Below the pieces are notes generated by a model. It was not told the DNA's origin and did not search any database. It saw nothing but the letters and a program-made list of their open reading frames with translations. DNA of 64,000 nt from Candidatus Fusicatenibacter intestinigallinarum (GTDB lineage: Bacteria > Bacillota > Clostridia > Lachnospirales > Lachnospiraceae): NCBI GenBank assembly GCA_019119555.1, contig DWWU01000012.1:1-64000 (forward strand), read 5' to 3'. Both the position numbers and the translations under genes were made by a program. Positions 8,282 to 16,774 of the stretch are shown here, piece by piece (positions within the stretch are counted from its first letter, which is position 1; each line of letters starts with the position of its first letter).

Positions 8282-9220
8282 TTACAAACCTTCACCCTCA
8301 TTCAGCTTTTTCACAATCATATTAACAGCAATCAACAGAATCAGATTAATCACGGAGTTAAACAATCCAACTGCCGTAGAATATCCATAATCTCCCATTT
8401 CAAGTCCAAGACGATATACATACGTCGGAATGATATCGCTTGTCACCTTATTCAGATCCGTCTGCATGGCGTATACTTTCTCGAATCCGATACTCATAAT
8501 ATTTCCTGCCGAAAGAATAAACTGGATAACAATTACAGGCTTCAACGCAGGGAGTTCAACATGGCGTATCTGTTGAAGAATCGTGGCTCCATCAATCTTC
8601 GCTGCATCGATCAGTTCCTGGCTGACGCCGGACAACGTCGCGGTATAAATAATAGACGCCCATCCTGCTCCCTGCCAGATGCCGCTTCCGATATACAATG
8701 TCCGGAACCAGGAAGGTTCTGACATAAAATCAATGGTAGTTCCGAGAATTGAATTAATCGGACCCACCGAAGAAAAAAACAAACGTATCATACCGGCCAG
8801 AACGATTGTCGATATGAAATACGGCAGGTAGACAATCAGCTGCGCTTTCCTTCTCAAACCGGCGCGGGAAATCCGGTTCAGCAAGAGGGCAAGGATAATC
8901 GGAGGGAAAAAGCTCCAGATCAGGTTATATCCGCTAAGCTTTAACGTATTCAGAAAAAGTCTTCCGAACTCCGTAGAGGAGAACAAACGCTTAAAATTAT
9001 AAAGGCCAATCCACTGGCTTCCAAAGTATCCCTGCAGCGGACTGTACTCTTCAAATGCAATAATAATTCCGAACATCGGGAGATACTTAAAAATCAATGT
9101 CAGCAAAAAGGCCGGCATTAAAAAGATCAGATACAGCTGCCAGTTCTTTTTTACATATTTTCCAAATCTGTAAAAATATGGCGCCTGCTTTTTTCTGTCT
9201 TTCACCGTAAGTTGCTTCAT
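8282..9220 (-). CDS. LplB-like sugar ABC permease
   Basis: This 312-residue permease has about six membrane segments and the EAA-type loop (QELIDAAKIDGATILQQI). It is the first gene of the sugar operon. CGGAGGTGAAAAT precedes the start. Promoter and operator-like palindromes lie upstream at 9236-9318, opposite the divergent LacI gene. Confidence 0.88.
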   Translation of the reverse strand: MKQLTVKDRKKQAPYFYRFGKYVKKNWQLYLIFLMPAFLLTLIFKYLPMFGIIIAFEEYSPLQGYFGSQWIGLYNFKRLFSSTEFGRLFLNTLKLSGYNLIWSFFPPIILALLLNRISRAGLRRKAQLIVYLPYFISTIVLAGMIRLFFSSVGPINSILGTTIDFMSEPSWFRTLYIGSGIWQGAGWASIIYTATLSGVSQELIDAAKIDGATILQQIRHVELPALKPVIVIQFILSAGNIMSIGFEKVYAMQTDLNKVTSDIIPTYVYRLGLEMGDYGYSTAVGLFNSVINLILLIAVNMIVKKLNEGEGL

Positions 9221-9235
9221 ATTTTCACCTCCGAA

Positions 9236-9253
9236 AATTAACAGATGTTAATT
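9236..9253. promoter_or_regulatory. LacI-type operator candidate 1
   Basis: A perfect palindrome AATTAACA-GA-TGTTAATT placed between the operon promoter and the first permease gene. The shared core TTAACA..TGTTAA recurs at 9262 and 9410, which is what a LacI-family dimer would bind. Confidence 0.6.
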
Positions 9254-9261
9254 TTATGTAT

Positions 9262-9275
9262 TTAACATTTGTTTG
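9262..9275. promoter_or_regulatory. LacI-type operator candidate 2 (half-degenerate)
   Basis: TTAACATTTGTTTG resembles the perfect site at 9410 (TTAAC-ATTT-GTTAA) with a degraded right half. It sits near the predicted transcription start of the sugar operon. Confidence 0.4.
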
Positions 9276-9289
9276 TTTTGTTTGGCCTA

Positions 9290-9318
9290 ATTTTACTTCT
9301 TTTATAAACTAATGTCAA
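9290..9318 (-). promoter_or_regulatory. Sugar operon promoter
   Basis: On the minus strand TTGACA (9318-9313) and TAAAAT (9295-9290) are separated by 17 nt. Operators lie just downstream, consistent with repression by the adjacent LacI-family protein. Confidence 0.65.
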
Positions 9319-9409
9319 CGCTTTTTATCATTTTTGCTTATTTTAATAAATTATCATGATATATTTTGGCGATTATTGCCAATGCTCATCTTTTCTCTTT
9401 TTCTGCTTT

Positions 9410-9423
9410 TTAACATTTGTTAA
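9410..9423. promoter_or_regulatory. LacI-type operator candidate 3
   Basis: A perfect palindrome TTAAC-ATTT-GTTAA about 30 nt upstream of the -35 of the regulator's own promoter. It could allow autoregulation or looping with the sites at 9236-9275. Confidence 0.5.
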
Positions 9424-9452
9424 TTTTTCTGGAAATATTAATCTTTTAGACA

Positions 9453-9481
9453 TTGTACGACATCCGAATCCATGATATAAT
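9453..9481 (+). promoter_or_regulatory. Promoter of lacI-family gene
   Basis: TTGTAC and TATAAT are separated by 17 nt, about 90 nt upstream of the regulator's ATG. Confidence 0.6.
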
Positions 9482-9510
9482 CATACTGTCTCAGGCGGTT
9501 CTTACTGCCG

Positions 9511-9568
9511 GAGGAAACATGATAAAGAGGTAACTTATCGAGGAAACATGATAAAGAGGTAACTTATC
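9511..9568 (+). repeat. Perfect 29-bp tandem duplication over the ribosome binding site
   Basis: Two identical 29-nt units (9511-9539 and 9540-9568) directly precede the LacI-family ATG. Each carries AAAGAGGTAAC, the binding site for ribosomes, and a tiny frame ATGATAAAGAGGTAA. The second unit positions the site used for the gene at 9570. Confidence 0.9.
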
Positions 9569-9569
9569 T

Positions 9570-10634
9570 ATGGAAAAAAAGAGAGTCCTTGTTCAGGATA
9601 TCGCAGATTCCCTTAATCTTTCCCGTACAACGGTATCCAAGGTATTGAACGGAAACGCCGGCGTTTCTGCAAAAACCCGAGATCGTGTATTAAAAAAAGC
9701 CGTGGAACTGAATTATAAACATATATCCGATTTTTCCAAATCGCCTATATTTTCTGTCAAACAGGAATCTTCCGATCCAATCAACGGCAATATTGCATTG
9801 TTATATCACAAATTTCCCGATAAGCAACATTCCGGTTCTTCCGTTCTGACTGTGGTTGAAAAAAATATCAGCCGTCAGGGATATACCCTGTCCTTATATT
9901 CCATTTCCGATCAGGATCTTTTACAGTGCAGACTTCCGGGCACTTTACAGCTGAATTTCGTCGACGCCATATTCTGCATTGAGGTTTTTGACAAAAAATA
10001 CTGTCAGATGCTGAGCGAACTGAATAAACCGACATTATTTCTTGATTCCTATCCGAATATCAGCGAAGACCATCTTTCTGTGGATCTGCTAATTTCAGAA
10101 AGTAAAAATACACTGGCAGCAATGGTACGATCCCTGATCCGTCAATATCACCTGAAAAGCGTTGGGTTTGTCGGGGCATTTACACATTGCTTTTCTTTTC
10201 ATGAACGTTGGCTCGGATTCTGCATGGCACTTTACGCATGCGGTCTCACGGTAGACAGTTCCCTGTGCATTACAGAACAGGACGATGCAAAATACTGGGA
10301 TTCCGCGTGGATGATGCAGACGCTTCGCCAGATGAAACCACTTCCGGAACTTTTTGTCTGCGCAAACGATGCACTGGCCATTCAGCTGATTTCATGCCTG
10401 AAAAGAATGCAGCTTTCTGTGCCGGAGGATATTCTGGTGACGGGTTTTGACAATTCCCCTGCCTCCTGCGTGGTAGGCCCGTCGCTTACAACGATTGATT
10501 GTCACAATGAAGAATTAGGGATTATTGCAGCAAAACAATTAACAGACCGGATCCAGAACCCGGATCTGCCCTATACAGAAACTTTTATTCAATCGGAAAT
10601 TCTTTACAGGGATTCTACAAACCGCCGAAAATAA
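9570..10634 (+). CDS. LacI-family transcription regulator
   Basis: This 354-residue protein has an N-terminal helix-turn-helix (VQDIADSLNLSRTTVSKVLN, about residues 7-26) and a periplasmic-binding-protein-like effector domain containing FVCANDALAIQ and VTGFDNSP, typical of LacI proteins. It is divergent from the fructan-type operon, and TTAACA..TGTTAA palindromes stand in the shared intergenic region. It most likely represses the operon until an imported sugar binds. Confidence 0.9.
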   Translation: MEKKRVLVQDIADSLNLSRTTVSKVLNGNAGVSAKTRDRVLKKAVELNYKHISDFSKSPIFSVKQESSDPINGNIALLYHKFPDKQHSGSSVLTVVEKNISRQGYTLSLYSISDQDLLQCRLPGTLQLNFVDAIFCIEVFDKKYCQMLSELNKPTLFLDSYPNISEDHLSVDLLISESKNTLAAMVRSLIRQYHLKSVGFVGAFTHCFSFHERWLGFCMALYACGLTVDSSLCITEQDDAKYWDSAWMMQTLRQMKPLPELFVCANDALAIQLISCLKRMQLSVPEDILVTGFDNSPASCVVGPSLTTIDCHNEELGIIAAKQLTDRIQNPDLPYTETFIQSEILYRDSTNRRK

Positions 10635-10641
10635 TACTGAC

Positions 10642-10733
10642 AAAAACGGGATTTTTGCCCCCGGAGACAAAAGGATACTATCAGCTTAAGCTGTATATCC
10701 TGTTTGTCCCAGGAGTGAAAAATCCCGTTTTTT
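10642..10733. terminator. Long bidirectional terminator between lacI and tadB
   Basis: AAAAACGGGATTTTT pairs with AAAAATCCCGTTTTTT. The 60 nt between them fold further (CAGCTTAAGCTG at the tip, GGATA/TATCC below). T-runs are present on both strands, so it can stop transcription from both directions. Confidence 0.8.
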
Positions 10734-10856
10734 ATCAGTGATTATCTCTTTATTCTTTCACTGCAAAATTGCTGTATCCGCCCGACCAACTCTCTGCGGA
10801 TTCTCCAGAGGCATCGTCAGCATCGCTCCGATCCGTTATCCCCGGCCCTATCCTGT

Positions 10857-10890
10857 TCCCGGTCACTGCAATCAGATATATTTCTGCCAT
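10857..10890 (-). pseudogene. Remnant of tadC 5' end
   Basis: Directly after tadB the frame starts MAEIYLIAVTG, matching the intact tadC start (MAGIHLIAG). Similarity then ends. About 45 bp around the tadB/tadC junction are shared with 1812-1856. The remainder of this tadC copy is gone, so this locus keeps tadB but not tadC, the mirror image of the copy at 0.4-2.5 kb. Confidence 0.6.
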
Positions 10891-10891
10891 C

Positions 10892-11680
10892 TCATACCTC
10901 AATTCTCATAATTCTCTGGCCGATCCCCAGAGCCGCCAGATAGATGCCCAGACATACCGTCATCACGGACACGCCCAGAAGATTACCGTACAGTACATCC
11001 ATGAATTCCGGAAAAGAAATCTGAATATACAGGATAATTCCCAGCGGAATCACATTCATAATCGTCTGTTCGTATTTTCTGGATGCGATACTGCTGGCAA
11101 TTTCCCGTTCCGTATCGATTTTCCCGCTGAGAATCCTCCACGTATTTTTCAACACCGCCTCCATATTCCCTCCGGTTCGCTTGGAAATCGTCAGCACATT
11201 GGCAAACATCCGGATATCCTCCAGACCGCTGCGCGCCGCCAGATCCATAAACAGCTGCTCCACCGGGATGCTGAGCGCAATCTGGTTTTTCATGAATTTC
11301 AGTTCTCTTACCAGAACATCTTTCTCGCCGTAAGTCTGCCGGAGATCCCGGTAGGCTTCCCGCACGGCATTTTCCAGAGAATATCCGGCACATACGGCGA
11401 ACTGCATGGCCGCGGTCAGATCCCGGAAGTGGTAGTAGAGTTCCTGTTTCCTCTTCAGCGCTGCCTGCTTTTTCCTTCTTCTGATCCAGAACCAGGCAAG
11501 GGGCAGCCAGAGGACGGAGGCGGCCGCCGACCGGTAAAACAGGAGATTCAGCCCTGCTGCAATTCCGATACTTTCCAGAACCCATCGGAAAATCTCCCTC
11601 CTCTCCGGACAATAGGTTTCATAATCCGCCTTCAGCTCCGGAGACGTTCCAGCTTTTTTCTGTTTTTTATTGTTCCACAT
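10892..11680 (-). CDS. tadB: TadB-like Tad pilus membrane protein (GspF family)
   Basis: This 262-residue GspF-domain protein has hydrophobic segments at about 43-75 and 200-250 and a central helical domain (FRDLTAAMQFAVCAGYSLENA). It forms the inner-membrane platform with TadC. The ATG at 11680 follows AAAGGACTG. The start lies inside the end of tadA, a 49-nt overlap, as in translationally coupled tad operons. Its intact partner tadC is 9 kb away. Confidence 0.8.
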   Translation of the reverse strand: MWNNKKQKKAGTSPELKADYETYCPERREIFRWVLESIGIAAGLNLLFYRSAAASVLWLPLAWFWIRRRKKQAALKRKQELYYHFRDLTAAMQFAVCAGYSLENAVREAYRDLRQTYGEKDVLVRELKFMKNQIALSIPVEQLFMDLAARSGLEDIRMFANVLTISKRTGGNMEAVLKNTWRILSGKIDTEREIASSIASRKYEQTIMNVIPLGIILYIQISFPEFMDVLYGNLLGVSVMTVCLGIYLAALGIGQRIMRIEV

Positions 11681-12810
11681 GGCATCAGTCCTTTCCTCGG
11701 TTCCCACTGAAACAGCGGATGGATTCCAATCGTTCCGTCACAGATCCCGTCGATTTCCGAAATCTCCTCCACGTGTCTTTTCCCGTCCACGTCTCGCTCC
11801 AGATGCACAAGAATCTCAATTCCGGAGACAATCTGCCTGCGGATGGCTTCCGGCGGAAGCTCCATTCCCATCAGGACCATAGCCTCCAGCCGCCCGATCA
11901 TATCTTTTGTGCTGTTTGCATGCGCCGTTCCCAGCGAACCGCTGTGCCCTGTATTGAGCGCCTGAAGGAAATCCCAGGCCTCTGCTCCTCTGACTTCTCC
12001 GATAATAATCCGTGACGGCCGCATCCGCAGTGAAGTGCGGATCAGTTCCCGGATCGTAATACTCTGCTGCCCCTCAAGATGCGTCTCCCTGGCCTCCAGG
12101 CGCACAAGGTTCTCGATCCCCTGAATCTGGAGCTCCGCGTTATCTTCAATAGTGATAATCCTTTCCCCCGGAGGAATGCAGGAACTCAGAGCGTTCAGAA
12201 ATGTGGTTTTTCCGGTGGAGGTTCCGCCGCCTACCAGAATGGAATACCCTGCGCGCACCATATCCTTCAGAAAATCCGCCGCCTCCCGGGAAATGCAGTT
12301 CCCGGCAATCAGCTGCGCCATTGTAATCGGGCGCTCCGGGAAACGCCGGATCGTCAGAATCGGTCCGTTCAGCGCGACAGGCCGCAGCACCGCATTCACA
12401 CGGTCTCCGTTTTCCAGCCTGGCGTCCACGATAGGATTCTGTTCATTGACCACCCGATTGCAGCTTCCTGCGATCTGCTGGATAATATCCTCCAGCTTCT
12501 CCCTGGACGTAAACTTCTTCTCATAGTGAAAAATCTTTCCATGCTTTTCCGCAAAAATCGTATCGCAGCCGTTCACCATGATTTCCGTCACCTCCGGGTC
12601 ATCCAGAAGTTCCTGCAGAACATCAAGCCGCCGCACAGAATAGAACAGTTCCTGGCGCACCTCCAGCTTACGTTTCACCGGAAGTCTCCTGGTGATCTCC
12701 TCCTCCAGAATCAGATGGTCAATCAGCTCCAGGATTTTCTCATCCTCAGGCTCCTTGGTAATATCAATCTCTTCCATCAGCAGCGGTCTCAGCGCTTCCG
12801 CTTCCTTCAT
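11632..12810 (-). CDS. tadA: TadA/CpaF secretion ATPase
   Basis: This 392-residue type II/IV secretion ATPase powers Tad pilus assembly. It has a Walker A motif, GGGTSTGKTT, an Asp box in TIEDNAELQ, a Walker B region, IIIGEVRGAEAWDFLQALNTG, and the His motif GTAHANS. The ATG at 12810 overlaps the cpaE stop as ATGA, which decides the start. It lacks a long N-terminal extension, as usual in clostridial tad loci. Confidence 0.9.
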   Translation of the reverse strand: MKEAEALRPLLMEEIDITKEPEDEKILELIDHLILEEEITRRLPVKRKLEVRQELFYSVRRLDVLQELLDDPEVTEIMVNGCDTIFAEKHGKIFHYEKKFTSREKLEDIIQQIAGSCNRVVNEQNPIVDARLENGDRVNAVLRPVALNGPILTIRRFPERPITMAQLIAGNCISREAADFLKDMVRAGYSILVGGGTSTGKTTFLNALSSCIPPGERIITIEDNAELQIQGIENLVRLEARETHLEGQQSITIRELIRTSLRMRPSRIIIGEVRGAEAWDFLQALNTGHSGSLGTAHANSTKDMIGRLEAMVLMGMELPPEAIRRQIVSGIEILVHLERDVDGKRHVEEISEIDGICDGTIGIHPLFQWEPRKGLMPCGTIKNRKKLERLRS

Positions 12811-13835
12811 CCGCCATCCTCTCCGCGCAGTATCTTCCTGACGTAATCTCCAAGCTCGCTCCATGCCAGCTCTTCAAACCATGCCTTCCCGCTTTTTCCC
12901 GCCGCATAAAAGGGAATTCTGATCTTTTTCATTTTTTCCAGAACAGAAACGGAATCCCACATCTGCAGTGCATTTTCGAACTGTTCCAGTTTAGCCAGAG
13001 ACATCAGATCCTGACGGATCGGCACATATATTTCCGTACAGTAATCAAGAATCTGGTACAGATCCGTAACCCCGTCGCCCAGATCCAGAATCAGCACCTC
13101 ATAATTACTGTTCTGTTCCAGCTGGCGGAACAGCCATATCCATTCTTCATATTTTGTTGTCTGAATATCCATCGGGAAAAGAGCCGGCGGCAGGAAATCA
13201 AGATTCTGTACCGTCTGAACAAGACTGGCAATCTTATAGACAATGCTGCTGTTTTCCTGCCTGGCGTAATAGAGAATATCGCTGAGCCCTTTGTCAAAAT
13301 GTATGTCCAGAAGCTGCTCAAATCCGGAATAGCTTTCCAGATTCAGATAAAGCGCCGCGTGATCCCTTCCGAGAATCTGTCCAAGCGTCAGAGCAAACGA
13401 AGTCTTCTGCGTTCTCCCGATGGGAGAATAGACGCCGATCACGCGCATATTTTTCTTCACCACTCCGCTCTGCAACCCTGTCACTTCGTTTTCTACTCCG
13501 TAACAGGCCATCACCTCACGAATGACCTTGTCTGACGACTGGTACTTGTACACGGCAGGGTACTGGTCCAGATCCGGGCTGTGTACTCCTTCAGACAGTA
13601 TGATAATCTGACGGACCGGCAGGCTGCGGATCTCTTCATTCATCGCTTTGTCGGAGATCAGCAGAATTTCTATTTCGTGGTTTCTGGCAAAATCTGTCAG
13701 GACCTCCGGACTGGTAAACGCCTGAATCTCAAACGGAATATTCTTCTTCTGCATCAGATATTCCATAAAGTTATACGCATATTCAATTTCCGTATCGCAG
13801 ACCGCAAAAACGTTCTTTTTCTTTGCATGAATCAA
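12807..13835 (-). CDS. cpaE: CpaE-like MinD/ParA-family Tad protein
   Basis: This 342-residue protein has an N-terminal receiver-like region and a C-terminal MinD/ParA-like P-loop domain. The loop reads YSPIGRTQKTSFAL, a deviant Walker A, and is followed by LILDLGDG. CpaE proteins localise Tad pilus assembly. The start is inferred as TTG at 13835, behind AGGAGG and overlapping the tadV stop as TTGA. The weak P-loop suggests altered nucleotide binding. Confidence 0.75.
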   Translation of the reverse strand: MIHAKKKNVFAVCDTEIEYAYNFMEYLMQKKNIPFEIQAFTSPEVLTDFARNHEIEILLISDKAMNEEIRSLPVRQIIILSEGVHSPDLDQYPAVYKYQSSDKVIREVMACYGVENEVTGLQSGVVKKNMRVIGVYSPIGRTQKTSFALTLGQILGRDHAALYLNLESYSGFEQLLDIHFDKGLSDILYYARQENSSIVYKIASLVQTVQNLDFLPPALFPMDIQTTKYEEWIWLFRQLEQNSNYEVLILDLGDGVTDLYQILDYCTEIYVPIRQDLMSLAKLEQFENALQMWDSVSVLEKMKKIRIPFYAAGKSGKAWFEELAWSELGDYVRKILRGEDGG

Positions 13836-14359
13836 TAGAAGCCTCCTAACCAGAGCAAAACTGACAGCAGGATGGGAACCGAAAAATGGATGCACTCCAT
13901 CCCCCACTTCCCGTCGCGATAGGGAACCGGAACCACAGCTTTACCCTGTAATTTTGGTAAAATATAATGTTTGAAATAAGTGGTGAATTTTAAAAGACGT
14001 TGACGAATGTTTCCGCAGATAAGTAAAATGCCCGCAGATAGAATCGCACCAAAGATAAACGACAGACAAATACATTTTAAGATTGCCGCAGGGCCAAGAA
14101 AGCCTCCGAGAGCAGAAAGCAATTTGATATCACCTGCCCCGATCATCCGGAAACAGAATAACCAGAAAAGTGTAAGAATCGGCAGAAGTGCGCCGGTCAG
14201 AAATGTAAGAAAACCGACAGCGCCGCGGCTCATTCCCCCGGCGGCAAAACCGGCGAGCCATAATATCACAATCCAGCCATTTGCTATTTCTCCTGTTTTC
14301 AAATCCATCAATACCGCACCCGCTGCAGCCGTCAGCACCAGACAATGCTGCAGGTTCAA
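13832..14359 (-). CDS. tadV: TadV/CpaA prepilin peptidase
   Basis: This 175-residue integral membrane aspartic peptidase (A24 family) is expected to cut Flp-type prepilins. Both catalytic Asp motifs are present: MDLKTGEIANG (about Asp19) and the GxGD motif in RMIGAGDIKLL. The start is inferred as TTG at 14359, behind GGGAGGTGATACGAA. It is the first gene of tadV-cpaE-tadA-tadB. The degenerate copy at 2042-2491 has lost the GxGD motif. Confidence 0.82.
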   Translation of the reverse strand: MNLQHCLVLTAAAGAVLMDLKTGEIANGWIVILWLAGFAAGGMSRGAVGFLTFLTGALLPILTLFWLFCFRMIGAGDIKLLSALGGFLGPAAILKCICLSFIFGAILSAGILLICGNIRQRLLKFTTYFKHYILPKLQGKAVVPVPYRDGKWGMECIHFSVPILLSVLLWLGGFY

Positions 14360-14399
14360 TTCGTATCACCTCCCGCTGTTTCTGTTTGACTGTGACGTC

Positions 14400-14428
14400 A
14401 TTATAAGCGTCGGTTTCCGGTTTGTCCA
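14400..14428 (-). promoter_or_regulatory. tad operon promoter
   Basis: TGGACA (14428-14423) and TATAAT (14405-14400) with 17 nt between them on the minus strand. The pair is conserved in the decayed copy at 2559-2531. Confidence 0.65.
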
Positions 14429-14648
14429 GCATTTTTCCGCAAGTTTTTCCGATTTGTGAATTGCCGACAAACGGCCGGAAAATATTTGATGAGATATTTT
14501 GTCTCTGGGGATGAAAGGTTTCGTTGTTTTTCTGCCCCTTTCACTTTTTCAGCGAAAAGATATCCAAAATTCGGCGCGAAAATTTTGTTTTGCATCCTTT
14601 CCATTTCACCACAAAGACAATCTCCTTTTGAGTTCTCTCCCTCCTGCG

Positions 14649-14671
14649 GCAGCCGTCATTACGACGGCTGC
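14649..14671. other. Perfect hairpin in gene-free stretch 14360-14776
   Basis: GCAGCCGTC and GACGGCTGC with a 5-nt loop, lacking a T-run. A similar hairpin (GCAGCCGTTC/GAACGGCTGC) stands at 21143-21171. The rest of the 14360-14776 gap holds the two divergent promoters and no gene. Confidence 0.5.
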
Positions 14672-14699
14672 AGACCTGTTCCGCAGTAATTTTTTGCTG

Positions 14700-14728
14700 T
14701 TGCAATTTTCATCCTCCCCCATTACAAT
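14700..14728 (+). promoter_or_regulatory. Promoter of ROK regulator gene
   Basis: TTGCAA and TACAAT are separated by 17 nt, about 50 nt upstream of the ROK gene start. Confidence 0.55.
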
Positions 14729-14776
14729 GAAAAGTAGTTTTACAGTTACAGGTTTACGATTCGCAGGAGTGTATAC

Positions 14777-15910
14777 ATGAATGAAAAAAGTGTGACGACA
14801 ATCACCTTAAAGAAAATCAATAAAAGAAATGTTTACCGGTATATTTACAGAAATCGTCTTGCCTCCAAGCTTCAGATCGTGCAGGATCTTCATATGGGCC
14901 TTTCCACCGTCAGCCAGAATCTGAACGTTCTGGAGGAAGAAGGACTCATCGAGCGGAAAGGTTCCTTTGATTCTACCGGAGGCCGCAAAGCCCAGGCGAT
15001 CCGGATCGTTCCGGACAAAAAAATTTCCATCGGCCTGGGAATTCTCAAACAGATGTATCATATCGTGGCTGTGGATCTGTATGGGGAAACACTGTGCAGA
15101 AAAACCATAGCGACGCCATACAGCAATACGGAAGAATACTACCGCCAGGTCGCTGAGAACACAGAAGCCTTTCTCCACAGTTTTCCGGATTCCAAAGACA
15201 GGGTTCTCGGCGTTGCCGTCGCCACACAGGGAATTATTTCCCCTGACGGATCGTCTGTCACCTACGGCGCGATCATGAACAATAAGGATATGAAACTGTC
15301 GGATTTTTCCTCAAGACTTTCCTACCCCTGCCGCCTGGAACACGACTCCAAAGCGGCGGCATACCTGGAATGGTGGAACCACAGGGAACTGGACAACGCC
15401 ATCGTTCTGCTCCTGAATCATAACCTTGGCGGCGCTGTGATCACCAACGGAAAAGTACACCAGGGCGTGTCCATGCACAGCGGAACTATCGAGCATATGT
15501 GCATTCATTCCGACGGTCCTCTGTGCTACTGCGGAAATCGCGGCTGTCTGGAAACCTACTGCTCCGCCAACACGCTGGAAACGGCTGCCCGGATGCCTGC
15601 CAGTGAATTTTTCACGCTTCTGCGCGGCCAAAGACAGCCAGGCCTTGTTTCGCTCTGGAACGATTATCTGGACCACCTGGCCTTCGCAATGCGGAATCTG
15701 AATATGATCATCGATGCGCCGGTCATTATCAGCGGTTATCTGGCGCCGTATTTTACGGAGGAAGATATATCCCGTCTGCTGCAGCGCATCAACGCCAGCA
15801 GTCCGTTTCCGATGCAGAGGGAACAGATTGTGCTTGGCACCCACGGACAGTATACTCCGGCCATAGGCGCCGCGCTTTATTATGTTGAGGAATTTATCCA
15901 GTCCATCTGA
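14777..15910 (+). CDS. ROK-family transcription regulator (NagC/XylR type)
   Basis: This 377-residue protein has an N-terminal winged helix (about residues 15-75, KLQIVQDLHMGLSTVSQNL) followed by a sugar-kinase-like ROK domain. The ROK zinc motif is seen as IEHMCIH...CYCGNRGCLE (about residues 237-259). Such proteins are usually sugar-responsive repressors. The next coding gene on the same strand, about 1 kb on, is a GH120 xylosidase, so xylo-oligosaccharides are a plausible cue. That link is inference, because a minus-strand gene lies between them. Confidence 0.88.
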   Translation: MNEKSVTTITLKKINKRNVYRYIYRNRLASKLQIVQDLHMGLSTVSQNLNVLEEEGLIERKGSFDSTGGRKAQAIRIVPDKKISIGLGILKQMYHIVAVDLYGETLCRKTIATPYSNTEEYYRQVAENTEAFLHSFPDSKDRVLGVAVATQGIISPDGSSVTYGAIMNNKDMKLSDFSSRLSYPCRLEHDSKAAAYLEWWNHRELDNAIVLLLNHNLGGAVITNGKVHQGVSMHSGTIEHMCIHSDGPLCYCGNRGCLETYCSANTLETAARMPASEFFTLLRGQRQPGLVSLWNDYLDHLAFAMRNLNMIIDAPVIISGYLAPYFTEEDISRLLQRINASSPFPMQREQIVLGTHGQYTPAIGAALYYVEEFIQSI

Positions 15911-15947
15911 GCCGCAGGAACGGCACAGGCATCACAGCTCAGTCATG

Positions 15948-15968
15948 TCTGTGCATTCCCTGCACAGA
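15948..15968. repeat. Family 2 hairpin, degenerate copy
   Basis: TCTGTGCA-TTCCC-TGCACAGA, 8-bp arms with a 5-nt loop, related to the GGTCTGTGCA hairpins at 28124, 29153, 37265 and 50311. Confidence 0.6.
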
Positions 15969-16005
15969 TATAAGAAAGCATGGCGCCTGCGCGCATCCGC
16001 CTGGC

Positions 16006-16377
16006 TCATTCCCCGCAGGAATAATTAATCTGAAAGCTCCCGTCCTTTTCGATTACACTCTCCACTGTCTCGAATCCCCCGGTGAAAAACAGAATCCGGT
16101 ACCGGTCTTCCTCTCTGCGGAAGTGAACTTCGCATTTCAGTTCTTCGAGACGCAGGCGCCAGTCTTCCCGGATCTGTCTCAGCTGCAGAAGAATTTCATC
16201 TTCCGTATCATACTGTCTCTGCCGGGGCATTCCGGCGTAATGCAGATACAGGTGGCTTTCCTCACACGGATTCGTACAGTAGCTCTCCCGGAAGAGACTT
16301 CCGCACATCATATAGACGGCGTAACCTGTGGCCAGTTGTCTGTTATACCCTTTTTCACTTTTTGAATATGCGTTCAT
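16006..16377 (-). CDS. Hypothetical 123-residue protein
   Basis: I recognise no family. The start follows a strong AAAGGAGAAAGCAT site, which supports real translation. The N-terminal half has a hydrophobic patch (TGYAVYMMCGSLF) and a few cysteines. The C-terminal half is charged with predicted beta strands (YRILFFTGGFETVESVIEKD). It stands alone between the ROK and GH120 genes on the opposite strand. Confidence 0.6.
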   Translation of the reverse strand: MNAYSKSEKGYNRQLATGYAVYMMCGSLFRESYCTNPCEESHLYLHYAGMPRQRQYDTEDEILLQLRQIREDWRLRLEELKCEVHFRREEDRYRILFFTGGFETVESVIEKDGSFQINYSCGE

Positions 16378-16680
16378 ATGCTTTCTCCTTTCGTTTCTGA
16401 ACGGTCCCTGTCTTTGTCACACAGGGAATTTTCCAGTGACTGTTGAGATGATCCTCAGAAGTCTGCCTTGCCGGACTTCTGCAATGCGTCCTGTTTCTGT
16501 TTCTGAAAGCACAAAAAAACCGGTCAATACAGAAATGGACAGACTTTCAGCTTAACCCGCTGATCATCTTCTAACATTCCTTTTTGACCGATATATGAAC
16601 AATTCCATATTCGTTTTTTTCAGTATACCACACATTTCCACCTGAAACAAGAATTTTTTCGTCAGATCAGACAGATTTTT
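16378..16680. other. Gene-free stretch
   Basis: No gene is recognised here. The 552-nt gap 16378-16929 contains only the palindromic element at 16681, the promoter at 16775 and a leader hairpin (GGCTGCGG.../CCCGCAGCC) at about 16834-16860. Confidence 0.5.
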
Positions 16681-16705
16681 GTAACAGTTCAGCTGGAACT
16701 GTTAC
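16681..16705. repeat. Family 1 palindromic element, copy c
   Basis: A 25-bp version with arms GTAACAGTTC/GAACTGTTAC around AGCTG. Identical octamers AGATTTTT flank it (16673-16680 and 16706-16713), a perfect 8-bp direct repeat. Confidence 0.85.
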
Positions 16706-16774
16706 AGATTTTTTATCTGAATTTTCCTCATGTTATGTCTGATTTTCACTGCAAAAAAGAAGCAAACAGGCGTC

